From assembly GCA_029747585.1 (NCBI GenBank), contig JAPEVF010000187.1:1-64000 (forward strand): DNA of 64,000 nt, given 5' to 3'. Each line of letters starts with the position of its first letter. Position 1 is the stretch's first letter. Below, piece by piece: positions 47,187 through 60,758 of this stretch. Origin of the DNA: Pleurotus djamor. Its lineage: Eukaryota; Basidiomycota; Agaricomycetes; Agaricales; Pleurotaceae. Under the pieces are notes generated by a model, which did no database searches, was not told the DNA's origin, and saw only the letters and a program-made list of their open reading frames with translations. A program made the translations under genes and the position numbers.

Positions 47187-48988
47187 TGTTGTAGCCGTGG
47201 ATGTGAAAGAGGAAAAGCCCGACTCAGAGGAACTCGCAGGGCGAGAGATACGAAAGCTGTGAAGGAGGCGAATCCGGAGGAGGAAAACATTGGCTCATCA
47301 TTCTAACGAAGTTTATGAATGATTTTGGAAGACTTTTGTCGAGCAGGCGATAGAGAGGCGGTGTTGAAAAGCGATGCGGAACCAATACGGAAGCGAAAAT
47401 AGAACGGGTTTAGCGCCCGCTGGAGACTGAATCGGATTATGACTCGAACCAAACCCGAACTCCTCGCACACAAGTAGGTGGGCTTGACGGTAAGAGACGC
47501 GAGTCCAAGCATTGACGAAAGTAGCACGAGAAGGAACCCTCTTTGCCATATTATGCGATATAAGGATCCAGAGCTTCAAAATACAAAATATAAGGCGAAA
47601 ATCGACGCGGCTATCCGAGCCAAGCGTTGGACTGAACCTTGACTGAGCCTCATGGTATGTGAAGTTCGTGTTCGCTGTCTGAAACGGTGACATCAAGTGA
47701 GAGCATCACATCCCATAGTCTGCATAGAGGGATCGATTAGGACTTAGGTGAGTAGTGGTATGGGATGAATCAATGATGACTTGCAGACCGACCTTTCGGT
47801 CCCTCTAGTTGACAGATGCGAGTGTCTCCGACAGCATAGCAGTACCGTACCCGAATGTTGGAGGAAGGAAGCCCCTGAGAAACGTTTTACGGTCAAATCC
47901 AGGCCACAGAAAGAAACGAACAGAATGTACGGTTTTGGGGAAAGTCCACGACATGGAGTTTTGCTATGTTGATCTCGTTGTAGGTATCTTGACCTCCGGC
48001 ACACGTTTTGTCATCGAGGCTCGCTTGGATGGAAAATTGTAGAGTATAAGGGTAAAAAAGTAGGGAGCGCTCGATTCGGTCTCTGCAGAATAGGGAATGG
48101 GTGCGATAGTCTTCGAAGCGTGATTCAACGAGGATGTAAAATTCACATCTACTCGTATATTCCATTAGCGTGGGCTGAACAGAGAAAAAGCTAATGGCGC
48201 ACCATACATGGTTTCAGGGATATCTATTCATGGCTGGCAGCGCAAAAGCCGAAGAAACTTTTCACAGGTGGGTTCGGTCCAGGACTGTACGGCAGCTCAC
48301 TGAGACAAACGATTGGTCGCGCGTGATTGGATAGCCGTATATCCATTCGAGGCTTGGATTGACAACGGGGCTCCGAGACGTTGTAGGCGTTGATGCAGAA
48401 GGTTGAGGTCAGTATTTGGCTGAGCTTGCAGCTCGATTAACGCCTGTCTTTTCCAGTGTCTAACGTTAACCATGATGACGACGGGGAAAACTCGAGTAAG
48501 CTGCTGTTGACCTCCAGTATGCCCGATTCTCAGGTCCACTCACATAATCACCTGAGTGGCTGTGAGCTCTCTCCAAGCAGAGCATCATCCGGGTCTGCCA
48601 ATCATCAATATTTTAAGATTGATCAGACTCACACCAGAGTTCTCGTGGGTGTTATGCACCATGGATATAGAGAATCAGTCTTACTTGATCCCCTGCGCGT
48701 TTGACGATTTATGTATTCTTGCTCCTCGACTTTGGCCCAAGAGTCGGGGACGCTGGTTGAGTCGAAGGCGGTCGAGTGGTGGTTGTATTTCGTCGGCCTC
48801 ATCGCCGTACAGCTTTGGAGACAAGGCCTAAACAAACTCTTGAACGCAAGTCAACAAGTACTACTGGACGCGCCGCAATATGAAAGGGATTGAGTATTGC
48901 TTTGAGTCGAAGCTTGAGCCCAAGGGCGCAGCGCACAGGGGCTACAAGTATGAGACAGATTTGATATGAGTCTAGAGAGAGCGGAGCT
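47187..48988. other. Intergenic 1.8-kb region
   Basis: No recognisable gene. Short frames at 47303-47696 and 48297-48539 (minus) have no known motif. The left part is the promoter region of the proline-rich gene. Confidence 0.5.
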
Positions 48989-49183
48989 AGGGCATGCCCA
49001 GGCTCCTAAAACCAACCTCTCGTCACGTGCGTTTTGTTTGTGTTTGTGAAATCGCAAGCGATTTCCATATTGGGTCGGAACAAACCACAAAACTCCCGTG
49101 AGGGAGGCTGGCAACATATTCGCCCGAGATCACCGAACCTTTCCCAGGCCACGTCCCAACTCACCACGGCACAGCGGCAGGCA
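48989..49183 (+). repeat. Left inverted arm
   Basis: 195 bp, complementary to 49993-50193. It contains the internal palindrome GAAATCGC-AA-GCGATTTC at 49048-49065. Confidence 0.85.
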
Positions 49184-49992
49184 TTGTCACGCATTTAAGA
49201 TAGCATTTTCCCGCAGTACCACTTAGTACATCCAAATATAGACATTACACCAACAAGTTAACCAATCGCTCGCTTCCATCACAGCCGCGTCGACATTGGT
49301 CGTTCAACGCGGTACGCCGTTCGACAAACGACCATGTCTACTTTGAATACGCGCCGCGGAAACCCCTCTACATTAGGAAAATAACACGATCTACGCGCTG
49401 GGACGCAAATACTCTCCTGGGTCGAGCCATAACCGTTGCTCCTGGCTGATGTAGATGGACTACAGCTATCAATATGACATTTGTGGCTACTCCTTTGGCT
49501 GCCCTTTGAAAGTAGTATGAAGAATACTTACGGAAAGTGGGAATCCCAGTGGCCGCAGTCAGTCCTAGGTATAGCGGTTCTCTGAGGGACGATCAAATCG
49601 CAGACTCGCATGACTCATCTGGTATTGAGGCGATACTCTCTTCGTGCCATACTTACCCAAACTTTCTGTCAGGATATAAAAACAAAGGATCATCCTCATC
49701 AGTCCCGAGATCTTGATGGATACTAGATAGCACGCAGCATGAGCCATGAGAACACTCGAGTATATCGCAAGCAAATTGCAAGGATACACCGAAATCTTAC
49801 CCTCCTACTTTCCGGCGACCAATGTTACACAGTTGACAGTCCTTATCCCTCCATCGTGCCCGCAGCTTCGCGATTTATCACTATTAACATTAGTTATTAT
49901 TCCCTATTTAATTCCCATATCGGACCATTGTATTATTTACTTATCCCTATTTTACGCTCACACGGCTAACCTGGTCACGGTGCTACTGTTAC

Positions 49993-50193
49993 GCCTGCCG
50001 CTGTGCCGTGGTGAGTTGGGACGTGGCCTGGGAAAGGTTCGGTGATCTCGGGCGAATATGTTGCCAGCCTCCCTCACGGGAGTTTTGTGGTTTGTTCCGA
50101 CCCAATATGGAAATCGCTTGCGATTTAACAAACACAAACAAAACGCACGTGACGAGAGGTTGGTTTTAGGAGCCTGGGGCATGCCCGTGCCCT
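49993..50193 (-). repeat. Right inverted arm
   Basis: 201 bp, inverse of the left arm, with a few extra bases at its outer end and one base change in the internal palindrome. Confidence 0.85.
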
Positions 50194-50994
50194 GGGGCCG
50201 CCTTCACTGACATCGACCACGATGTAGAATAGAAAGCAAACCAATTGTCTGGCCGAAGTCTGATTCGGACTCCGAGTCTCCGACGAGGTCAGGAGTCCCA
50301 GGATGGGAACAGGGGGAGACAAGAAAGCGAATGAATCATACGCTTGCGAAGCGGAGAGGTCATGTACTTCTAAGCCTGAGAAGAGCATCTCCTCAGAGGT
50401 GTGATTGTTGCAGTAACATTGCTTGAACTCCGTGACCAACTGATGGATGAGGGGTTTTAAATTGGAAGGATGTGATGGGTATATTGCGTTGTTGACGTTT
50501 CCACCCACCATCTCTGATGATCTTCAAGAAATGTTCAGCCTTGTATCGAAGAAGATCATTCGAATGGAAGGACAACAATGATCTAACCTTGTACAGGGCC
50601 GGCAATGATTCATGTACAATTCCAGTTGGCGGAAGGCCAGAAGCGAGTACGTCTTTGCAAAATATGCCAATAACTTACATATCTTACATCCAGATTTCCT
50701 CTTATAGTCCTCCAGTCATAATAACTTGGGTCATGATCGCGCTCCTTCTAACTTTTCTATGTTTTCGAGATGGTTTTGCGCACACGACCACCCACTTCAT
50801 CTGATGCAACACTGCCAAATCACAAAGATTTCGTCGCTTGGGAACGCTCTAAGTTTAACGCATATCGCTAAACCCACTAACCACTAATATAGGCGTTTGC
50901 TGGATTGATATAAATTCGATGTCTCCGATGAGCTGACTGATACCGTTCAATCCAGTTCTGCGTCCTCTCATCTCTGTCCCACCCAAGTCCCGCC
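50194..50994. other. Intergenic, upstream of copy 6
   Basis: About 800 bases, with the TATA box of copy 6 at 50909. No gene is seen. Confidence 0.55.
50909..50915 (+). promoter_or_regulatory. TATA box of copy 6
   Basis: TATAAAT, 86 bases before the ATG at 50995. Confidence 0.5.
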
Positions 50995-52417
50995 ATGGTC
51001 AACATCATGACCATGTTCAGCCAGACTCCCTCTCAAGATACTCGATCTGTGATCCAAATCATCTGGAGCTGCCTCTTTATCATCTTTACTTGCACCTGGA
51101 CGGCTATCCATCCCAATGTTCCTCCAGCTCGTGTCTCGTCTAGCAAGTGGCGGAAGTTATGGTGGCGGATTAAGATCATGCTTTGGACTCTCATGCTACC
51201 AGAGACGATGGTCAGTTGGGCGACTTATCAGTGGAAGCAGGTACGGGAAATATCTGCAAAGGGTATTTGTCTATACATTGCCCCTTTTCTCAGCTTTCAC
51301 CTCACCGTTCCTCAGCTCCCACCCAGCCTACCACCCAGCCCAACCCCGCCGGACGGATGGTGGGAGCTCACGACCTACCATCAGACATGGAGCGGTCGTT
51401 GATTGTTGATGAATTCTTACCACACACAGAGAGCAGCGACCCAGGTCTGCCCTCATTCACTGAATGAATCCAACGACTGACTACCTCGCAGTGGAATGGA
51501 CACGAACTCACTCCTACTTCCTTCTCATGGGAGGCTTCGCAGTCCCTGACACTGAAGCCAAGGATTCATGGAAGCCAATTCAGCGCGGGGACATCTTACA
51601 GACCAAGAAGCCACAATGGTCCTGGGACATCCAGAAGAGTTGTCCATGGCCACGCATCAAAGAAGCAGACATACTAAATGTAGCGAAGGGCGAAGGTCTT
51701 GCAAAGACTATCATCTTCCTTCAGGTCATTTGGTTTATTACACAACTCTGCGGTCGCGTCATCCAAGGGTTGGCCGTCACTGAACTTGAGATTATGACAC
51801 TCGCGTACGCCTTAATTTGCGCGATCCTGTATATCCTGTGGTTTGGGAAGCCGTATGATGTCCAGCGACCGATCTTTTTGGACGAATCATTCTATCATCC
51901 TTCACCGCCCTCCGACAATACATTTCACCGCCGTCACTTTTTGGAGGGGTCATGGCTTTGGCTCTTGCATGGTCGAATCGCTGGCGACTATGAATTCTCA
52001 AAAAACTTTCTTCAAGTTGGCGCCGATGAAGTAAATGCCCAAAACCTTGCTTTGCTCATCAGCGCCACCGTCTTCGGATGGATTCATCTGTTCGCCATGA
52101 CCCTACATTTCCCTACACAACTAGAATTTATGATGTGGAGGATAGCATCGTTGTGTGTGGCTTTGATTCCGATCGCGTTTTTCTTTCTTTTGGCCTTGCT
52201 TATCACTCTGGGGACATTCCTGAAGGACAAGGTCGGGATACTCGGTGCGCTGAAGAAAGTACCTACCTATCTCATTGCAATACTGATTGCCATTCTCCAC
52301 AATGCCTACCTAATTTCGCGTATCACACTATTCGTACAATCTTTTGTCCTCTTACGAGCCTTACCACCCTCAGCCACGCAGACTGTGTCTTGGGCATCTT
52401 TCTTCCCCCATATTTAG
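50995..52417 (+). CDS. Seven-helix membrane protein family, copy 6
   Basis: Exons 50995-51262, 51316-51444 and 51492-52417, both introns phase 1, predict 440 aa. The middle exon is a 43-residue linker (TTQPNPAGRMVG to TESSDP). Motifs: SCLFIIFTCTWTAIHPNVP, LPETMVSWATYQW, TRTHSYFLLMGGFAV, NVAKGEGLAKTIIFLQVIWFI, TELEIMTLAYALICA, KPYDVQRPIFLDE, FGWIHLFAMTLHFPT, LHNAYLISRITLFVQSFVLLRAL and the C-terminal WASFFPHI. Its closest relative is copy 7. It has an extra insert before NVAKGE (GDILQTKKPQW) that other copies lack. The second donor is GTCTGC, which is unusual, but it gives the only phase that joins the linker to VEWTRTHSYF. Function unknown. Confidence 0.85.
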
Positions 52418-55400
52418 ATATTCAAATATTCCCATATTCACCCTTTACTCTAGAGTACATTCTTGCCACATGGTTCTTTGTACGCCTGACACTGTATGAC
52501 TACAATCCAAGTTTGCCCTCTCCTACTGCATACAAGCTGCGGCGGCGGTGGCCCAAGCGACTTGGTGATCTAAGCCCATCCCAGGTCCCTTTCAGTACTC
52601 CGGTTGCACCTTCATGAGATCTGAATAACGCACCACTCTCCACTGGTGACGAACTACGGCTGAGCAGCGAAGTGAAGGACACGATGCGCCATAAGTCAAT
52701 GTTGTCAACCATACGCCGGTATTAATAAAGTCATGGTGTGCCGAGTTGGAGACATGAGGTTCGCTGCAGAAAACCACCTTCGCAAAGATACGCGAAGTAC
52801 TCTATAAGCATTCAGGCGTTCTTATGCAGTAGCGCTGATTCAGTCCCATTATCCAGGCTGAGACTTATCTTTCAACTCCATTCGCTGGGTAAGCCGTCCG
52901 TGGCGGCTGATACATTCTGCGGTGGATCGTTGCGAATGTTGGTTGTCGCTAAGAAAGGAACGATATCAGAAGAGTGTCCATGTCCATTGGGAATGTCCGC
53001 ATACGTAGAGAAGGAGACTTGTATAAAGAGTCATGCATGAGAAGGTAATAAGTAGAGGGCAGGTGGGTGGGTGGGGAGACGTGGAATGTAAGTAGCACCA
53101 TCGGTAACATCCTACTCTAGATCCATGAGAGCGACTGGGTCAGCGTCTTGCGCAGATGGTCCCCGTTTCTTGGGAGAGGAGGAATCGAAGTTGGCATTTC
53201 GTTGACTCGTGGTGGTAGCGGTGGAGGCAGAAGGTCGTGTTAATGTGAGCGTGTGCTCCGTAAGCTCACTTGGTCATCGAGACTTGCGGTTGCGATATTT
53301 CCTGTCTTTCCCGTTGTACAGGCGGAAACGGTGTAGGGCTGAGTCCTTTGATGAAGGCGACAGAGTTAGGGAAGTGACATAGCGTCGAAGAGCTGAGCTT
53401 TGGGAAGAACGATCTCCGTTGGAACTTCGTGGCAAAGCTTCAGTACTCTATCGCGAGTTCACCACTCTTTCCCCACTCCTGAGATACAGCGTCTCCAGGC
53501 AAGGACTAGACGAAGGATTGAGGACGGGAGGAGATGGCTGAGGATAACGTGGGATGGTCATTGACGGTCCTTGATGCCTCCGAGGAAATAAGGCTTCGTA
53601 AGGTGCGCAACAGTGGGTATACCAGTAAGCCTTCGTAGACTCGTGTATTCGAGTTTGTGGATTCGGTATTGGTCGTCCCAATTTAGGGGGATGAATGTGC
53701 TTCCTGGATTAGGGAGTTGGAAGTCAGGTACTAGTCAGGTTGGATAGAGGGACTGTCAACGCACCATGTATCTACTCTAAAGTATAGTCCGCATGGTTTT
53801 TCTCTCTGTGTGCACTACTACCCCGAGCCCTCGCTCCCATTTCCCAGTGTACAGAGAGGCAAAGAGGGAGAGAATAACTGGCAGCGCATCAGGCAGTGAT
53901 GGCACCATGACGACCTGTGCTCCGACTCGAGCTGTAAGAGAACGAGCCTGATAGGGTTCCAGAACATTGATCTTGCTGAAAGAAGGCGAATCCCTGCGGT
54001 ACTCAAGCACGGTTTCTGTACCAAAACCTTTCGCTGATGACCAGTTCTTCTTCATCTTCGTCCCGATCCAACCTGAGGATAGCATGACCTCCCATCTGCC
54101 TCTTCACCCTCTCCACGAACACACGGAACCCTTTTGGTAAGATTTGATCTTCAAGTCTTGAGTTTCAAGAACCCAGTCGAAGCCATCGTCTCTGTCACGA
54201 CGCCGCGGGAAGGAAAGGGAAAGAGCTGGGTTGGGTACCGGTGCGTGGTGGCTTGATCAGAAAGACAGATGTATCATAATATGGATAGGGTCGATGCCGA
54301 GGTGAACGACGACAAGCTAGACGAAGAGCATGGAAGGAGCCGTGTCTTCGCATAGTCACTGGGACGCTTGATGATCAACGAACGTAAACAGCTCCTTGGC
54401 GCACGAACGGGACGGTCTCGAACTCGTTTCGACGGTCAAAGGCGTTGGGGATGGTGCCATAGCGCAGGAAAAGTTTCCTTGGAAGAGGTACAAGAGGTTG
54501 ATACCCCCTGCTCGTCGACCTTCTTCTGCGCTCCTTAGAAAGTGGACCACACGAACACAGTATTTCTTCGTCAACCATCCATCGACATCTTCATCTTCGT
54601 GTCCCTCAACCTTCTCGCAGCCAGAACCATTCCTCCGCTTCCCTTGCTCTGCATCCTGTTCATGGCCGCAGGTCAGGAGTGAAGCTTCGCGTTCGTTTCA
54701 AGGCTCTGACGTTCTGAGCGTTCCATCTGGGTCAAAACGCCGCTTGTGAGAGAAGCATGAGTAGGCAGGTCGCGCATAAACCCGAGAGGGAGCGATAGTA
54801 AGGCGCGGAGGTACGTATCCGTCATCCGTCGATGATCCAGCGAAAGGCTCGGCGAGGTGTTCTATACGATGATGTATTGGCGGTTGAATGGATTCAAGCG
54901 AGCGTCAAAGACGGAGGGACGAGGGGTGTACGGAGCCTGCGATCGATGAACGATACGTCCGGCCTTGAAGCTCTCGTAACCGTCGCAGCATTTCTTCGTC
55001 TATATGCACCACAAGCTCTTGTTCTTCCTCTCGTACCTCTGTGTCCTCTTCGTCCGAATTCTCCAGCGAGTTCTCCGTCTTCTTCGTCCCTCATGAGCTC
55101 GTAGCAGCCATTACAGTCCCCCACCTCTCAATCCTTGATGCGCCTCCGATCNAAAAAAGCAATAACGAACCAAGAACCCAAAGTCAAGGCTCAGGTATGG
55201 AGGTCCCAATATTCGTCTTCGGCATCGCCATGTCCACCGTGGGGTAAGGACGACTCTGTAGTGGGAGCAAAGGAGTCGTGAGGGTTTGATGTAGCAGTGG
55301 TAAAGGCTCAAAGCATTCGCGGCGCGTGATATGGCATGAGGGAAGCATCTACCATCCCAGAGACACGAGAATTTTCAGCCTTGGGCATGGGGTTCGGGAC

Positions 55401-55982
55401 CACGATAAGCATGGTGTAGAGCGTCCTTTGAGAGACGACATTGGGAGGCGAAGAATGTTCAGCCTGTCATGATCGGGTAAGAGACGTCCAAGAAATATTC
55501 ACGGCGTAGAACCAGCGATGGAGTGGCCTAAAGGGAGTATTAGGTTAAGTAAGTTCTCAATGACTGCGATGCTATACGAGAAAGAACGCACCAATCGTCC
55601 AGAGTGTGTATCACCGAAACGGACACGATGACGCGTCGTCTGCATCTGCGAGCCTCCCAAGTTCAACAGAAGCGTTCCAAAAGCCCATTATCAGAGTCCC
55701 GTATCTATACTGAGTTCGCCTCGAAGTCAGTCTCAAGCATATATGGAGAGGATGTTCGAAAGTTGGCACTCACTTCATTGACTCAGAATTTAGCACGACA
55801 GAACCAGGGCAGCATTCATTTCAGTGATTCTTGCGTTTCGGGGACGTCGTTCGCGTCGGCCGGACATGGGGTGTCAATCGAGCATATGCATGAGTACTTG
55901 AGTCCGTGACTGGGGGACTACAGGCCGCAGTGGTGGACGTTGATTGAGATGTGTGTTGACAGTTTCGCGAGGAGTCCGCCCG

Positions 55983-56023
55983 ATGTGTGGTTGTGTTTGA
56001 TTCGGGGTCCGTCGAGCTCCGAG
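55983..56023 (-). repeat. Conserved dispersed block, copy 5
   Basis: On the minus strand it reads CTCGGAGCTCGACGGA followed by CCCCGAATCAAACACAACC. The matching upstream text CCTCCTCCTGGTCGACTCC is shared with the copy at 58541, so their homology extends over about 80 nt. Confidence 0.6.
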
Positions 56024-58540
56024 CGACTTAGGAGTAAAGGAGTCGACCAGGAGGAGGCACAAAGGAAGCTCGATCAAGTCGAACGTCGATTGGCGTATGG
56101 AGAGTTAGACTCTATTCCATCCATGCATTTTTATAGCTGACACTAGACACCATGATTAGAGGTACGAGCCAGTGTGACGATGGATATGAGGTCCTGGCCT
56201 TACCTGAATTCGCAGTATCGAATGGTACATAGCACAGCCAGATTTTGCGACAGCGACGTGTGTTGGATAATGCAGAATGACCCGCTGTGATTGATATTCA
56301 GTCCGACTCAAAGGGAAAGGAAGAAGTAAGAGAACTTACCGTCTATGAGACAAATTCTAGTTCACGGTATGTTCGCGGCAAAGATCTATGCTTCATAACC
56401 GCCTGAGACTTCTCCTTCAGCTAACGATGTTGTATAACCCATGTAGAAAGGTGGGTGACTTCTTCCGGTCGGCGTTCCCCAATTCCTCTCATCGCCGAAG
56501 AAGTAAAGCAGTAGTAACCGTCAGAGAGGGCAGTCAACGATTTGAGTGGGGCGAAAGCAACGGTGGAAACGGGGAAGCCAGGGAGATATTGAAAAAGAGA
56601 GAGAGAATGAAGTCTCCGTTAGATGAGAGTCAAGGAAAAACAGTGAGGCCGATCGGGTCCGAAACTTGAAACGATAAAGGAAACGACGAACGATCCATGT
56701 CCGTTATAAAGGGCGGGGTAGGTAGGGGAGAGAGACAGGTGCAGGCCGTGGCGTATGACAAATTAATACACAAAGAACAGAGGCGGGTGCGTGATGAGAT
56801 CAAGGAGAAAGAAACATATTGTAGCCGCGCATTTGAGAACGCTGGTTGGGATAGCAGGCAAACAGCCAGGAGCGTATCGTGGGGTTCATCCCATTGTAGT
56901 ATGACAAGAGGAATAGATCCAAGAGGTCCTCGAGTGGCGTGGAGGTGGAGGGTTTGGATAAAAGGAGAGCGTCGTGGCTTGCGTTTGGGTGATTTGGGGG
57001 ATGGTGTTTGGTAGGGATTTGAGAAAGCTCCCTGAAGTATGGCTTCACCCGAAGCCGAAGAGGACGCGGCATCACGTCCAGGAGGTGAGACTCTTGACCT
57101 AGTAAAACCCCAAAGCCACGCAGAGGAGTAACGACGGAGGGTAATATGGTCGAGGCCGATGTGTGATAACCATCCACTCTCCTTGTGACTGAGAGAGGGT
57201 AAGCCCGGCTTCGACAGGTGAAGCCGACCGATGGGCAGGCTTCGGATTCGAGCTTTTGAAGATATTCGTCATCCTATATCACAGGGACGATCTGCATTCA
57301 GCGGTTAGACATCAAGACTGTCGGGTTTTGAGGTAGAAGATGGCAACGCACCGTAGATCTAGAGTGCCAGTCCTCACTTGCTCTCCTGCGCGTTTACCTA
57401 TCTCCGTACCCTTGTCTACAATCCTCTGTGTCTGTCGACGCGAGAGAGGGAGAGACAGTCAGACGCAGCATTATGACCGCCAGTGCTGCGACTTGAGAGG
57501 TAAGACGTCGAGCCTGATAGTGGTGCAGGGACGAAGTATCCTCATCGTAGTCCAGCCCTTGAGTAACGCCCATATGAGTTCTTGAATTGAGTCAGAGGGT
57601 GGTAAATATGACACGAAGAGAGATTCACCTTCACTCAGCGTCGAGGTTTGAACCCAGAATCAAGGGCAGAGAGTACGCTCGAACGGGAATTGACCTAGAG
57701 CTTGAGTGCTTGAGGCACAGGAAACAGCAGCACTTCGACCTAGATCCGACCATTAGAAAGGTGAGAAGAACCGTAGAGAAGTATACGGACCACTCGCGTC
57801 GTCAAGAGTACAAACCCGACCTGAGCCAGTGAAGACCTTGGGTGGTCATATTGACGCCGTGCTTTGAGTCGATCAGATGGAGGAACTTGGAGTGTGAATT
57901 TGCCGGGATGTCCATGGAGATCTTGAACCGTGTCCGAGAATTTCGTGTATGGGTTCAAGTGCGATTCAACTGAGTCTCGGATGGCCGTATGCGTGCAAAG
58001 AGACAGTCCTCGTCGACGAACGTATGAACCACAAGNAAAAAAACTGCCTGCCACGACGGCATGTTCTGGGGGAGAGGGCAGGAGCGTTTTTTGTGGCGTA
58101 TCAACGCTGAAAAAATGACAAGGTATACAGAGTCCCATGCAATCCACAATGCGATGATCTAAGGAAGGATAAAAGAGTCAAACACGTCGATATCGGATAA
58201 GTGGAAGACCGCACCAAAAGAAAATCTCTATTTGCAAATCCCCGAATCCGCTCAAAGCTCATATCTCCCAGTTCATGGTCAACCGCGACAAGTCTCTTCC
58301 ATCGACTGTGACTCTGAGGATGCTAGCGTCGGATTGCGATTTCTACCTCAATTCATGACGCGTGACGGGTTTTTGGCCATTTGATGGGCGACTGCAGAGT
58401 CAAAGTGTTTATGCGTCGAAGTTTGGGCTATTGACAGGCTGTTATCGAAGCCATTTGCGTTGAGGGCGGTGTCGTGGGCTGGGATATATCCTGACCTAAA
58501 GAAGTCCTCACAAAGTCTCCCAATCATCATCATAACTCGA

Positions 58541-58581
58541 TTGTGTGGTCGTGCTTGTGTCGGGGGATATCGAACTCCGAG
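58541..58581 (-). repeat. Conserved dispersed block, copy 6
   Basis: On the minus strand it reads CTCGGAGTTCGATATC followed by CCCCGACAC and AAGCACGACCACACAA. CCTCCTCCTTGCTACTCC precedes it. Confidence 0.6.
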
Positions 58582-60654
58582 CACGTCAGGAGTAGCAAGG
58601 AGGAGGCAGGAGAGTCCAGGGATTACTCCTCCACACCAAGATGGGTTTCGACTCGCCTCTAACGACGAGGTCTCCTTCTCGGAATAGTATGCGGAGATGC
58701 TAGTACTTAACTGCGAATAGCAAAACCGACAAGAAAGGCGAACCAGTCTGACTCTTACATCATATAGCAACATTGCATCGTTGTGACTTGAAACTGTGAT
58801 GTGTTTCGCAGTATTTGAGAAATTCACAGAGCACCAGAAAATTCGAGAAGGCCAAAGCCTCTGTATCAGCAGCCACAATGCCCAGTTATGCAACCACGAG
58901 GACAACATGCAACGAACCTGTTTTTAAGTTCAATCAATCAATCGGAGGCCCTCCGCGCTCCTTTGTCGAGTAAGCTACCTCGAGGCAATACTCGGTTCAG
59001 CTTCAATGAGGGTCACAGGGAGGGCAGTGAGTACCATTCTTTAATATACTCTCGCACCCAAGGTGGATGGAATGGGACTTGCTAGAAGATAGAGAATCAG
59101 TATACCGTACTCATTTCGGTAAAACAAACACGACTCGCCTGGTGTACCCTCAGCCCAGACATAGGTAGATTTGGCGCCTTCGAGAGGGGAGCGTGCTTGA
59201 ACTTCTCGCAGCAGCGTGACCATTCAACAGTTCCAGTAACAGGCTGCCCTTTGGACGTAACGCCAACCTCAGCGCTTTCAGATCAAACAATCAGAGTGCC
59301 AATGCGGACGGGGAAAGTGTACGCTCTCGGGACCAAGTAATACACTACCAACGGTGCAATGGGAGGGCAAAGGCCTGTGGAGAATTGCGCAGAAGCCACG
59401 ACTAGAAGACTGGAGAAATGGCGAGAGTAGCCTCTTATTTTCATACATACTCTAGGAGTGTCATTCGCTAGTATCCACTTGCCTGTTCAGAAAGTCAACT
59501 CGAAGTCGCAGTCCAAGTCTGGGAAACAGCCTCGATGCTACTTCAAAGGAGTCAACTCAGGCTCCACCGAGAAAACGAGAGGTCGGTCGAGCGTAGCCAG
59601 TATTTTTGTGCGGAAACAGTCAATCATCTCCATCTGGAGATCACCTCGAAGACAACCGAGGCGCAGATGCGCGAAGAAGGTAGCCGTGTGATGCTTGTTT
59701 TGGGAGCGGTCAGTGGAAAGATATCGCAGACTTATCTTCCTCAAAGCTGGGCCGCTAGCATCATCTGTAGTCGCTCAGCATTTTCGCGATTGATTCTGAG
59801 TCGGTGAGCAAGCGGTTTCCCAAGCCATTTTATACCAGAGAAAGCGAGAGAATGACCTCAGAGACCCATAGTCGGCCCAAGGATAGCGGCATCTAGCTGG
59901 AAACACGGCAAGAACAGCCTAAAGAATCCGAGAAAAATGGGGGAGTAACGAGTTCGGTGGCTGTTTGTTGGTAGTTTGAAACAAGCTGACTCGTCGCATT
60001 TCGCGTGAAGGCGGTTGCGAAAGTCATGTATATGATCTATCTTGAGACCTTGAGGCCCAGGAGTCCCTGAGATCGAGACGTTGAAAACGATGGGGGAAGG
60101 ACGAGTGAAGGAGTCGTTTGATCGTGAGGTAACATGAGACGCTCAATAGACGCCCATCCGTCAAAAGGATTGTTTCAAACCCTCATGTTCTCCGTCCGAC
60201 ACACCAACATGCTCACGCCATGTTCCCCTTTTCACCGTTCAATGGAAACGTTCTATCCATAACAATGGGCTCTCTTGCGGTGCATTTCCTCGCGGCACAC
60301 GCGAGACATCCACACTTCGGTAGTCGCGTTGATTGGTCCAAAATCAATCTCTTTCGATTCAAACTGCTGGCTAACTCACGTCGTGTATCTAGTGGAGGTG
60401 TCGCTCCGTTGAATCATACCCAAGTCAGAGGTCCAGGCCCAGGACCTCGTGCCGAGTCGTGCGCGAAGTGTCTCTGTCTGTGGCGCAGCTTCGCGCGTAC
60501 AACCCCTGGCGNCTCTGTCTCCAATTCACGACATTGATCAAATGCTGAATCTCTCTGGGCTGCACGATTTGGTCCTCGAGTTTGAGGCCTCACATGAGCA
60601 ACGCGCACATCCTGATCTCGTATGTTCGGATAAACGCCCACATACTGACTCGAC

Positions 60655-60661
60655 TATAAAA
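60655..60661 (+). promoter_or_regulatory. TATA box of copy 7
   Basis: TATAAAA, 104 bases before the ATG at 60759. Confidence 0.5.
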
Positions 60662-60758
60662 TCGCTCTCCCAGTTATCCACACCGAGGTCGGAGGTCCAC
60701 CATTGATCCCGACCACTTTTCAGTCTAATCCTCACCCTCCTCATCCATATCCTCCACC

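Larger units (their letters stand above)
48989..50193. mobile_element. Non-autonomous DNA element with 200-bp inverted arms
   Basis: The sequence from 48989 to 49183 is repeated in inverted orientation at 49993-50193. The arms are nearly identical: I see one substitution (GTGAAATC against GTTAAATC) and small length differences at the outer ends. The outer ends read AGGGCATGCCC and AGGGCACGGGC. The 0.8-kb interior has no transposase, so it would depend on another element. The arms are long for a MITE and resemble a foldback or deletion-derivative element. I could not find a convincing target-site duplication, so the exact ends and superfamily are open. Confidence 0.8.
52418..60758. other. 8.3-kb gene-poor region
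   Basis: Many short frames but no supported gene. It holds conserved blocks at 55983-56023 and 58541-58581 (both minus), Ns at 55152, 58036 and 60512, and purine- or pyrimidine-biased tracts like those at 9-17 kb. The plus-strand frames near 55604-56140 and the minus frame at 58348-58908 overlap the blocks and are probably relics of the repeat. Confidence 0.5.

Noticed and set aside
48980..50202. 8-bp target-site duplication expected for a hAT element
   Set aside because: The flanks (AGCGGAGC and GGGCCGCC) do not match, so superfamily and exact ends were left open.
58348..58908. 186-codon minus-strand open frame
   Set aside because: It overlaps the conserved dispersed block, which is read in different frames in other copies, so coding is unlikely.
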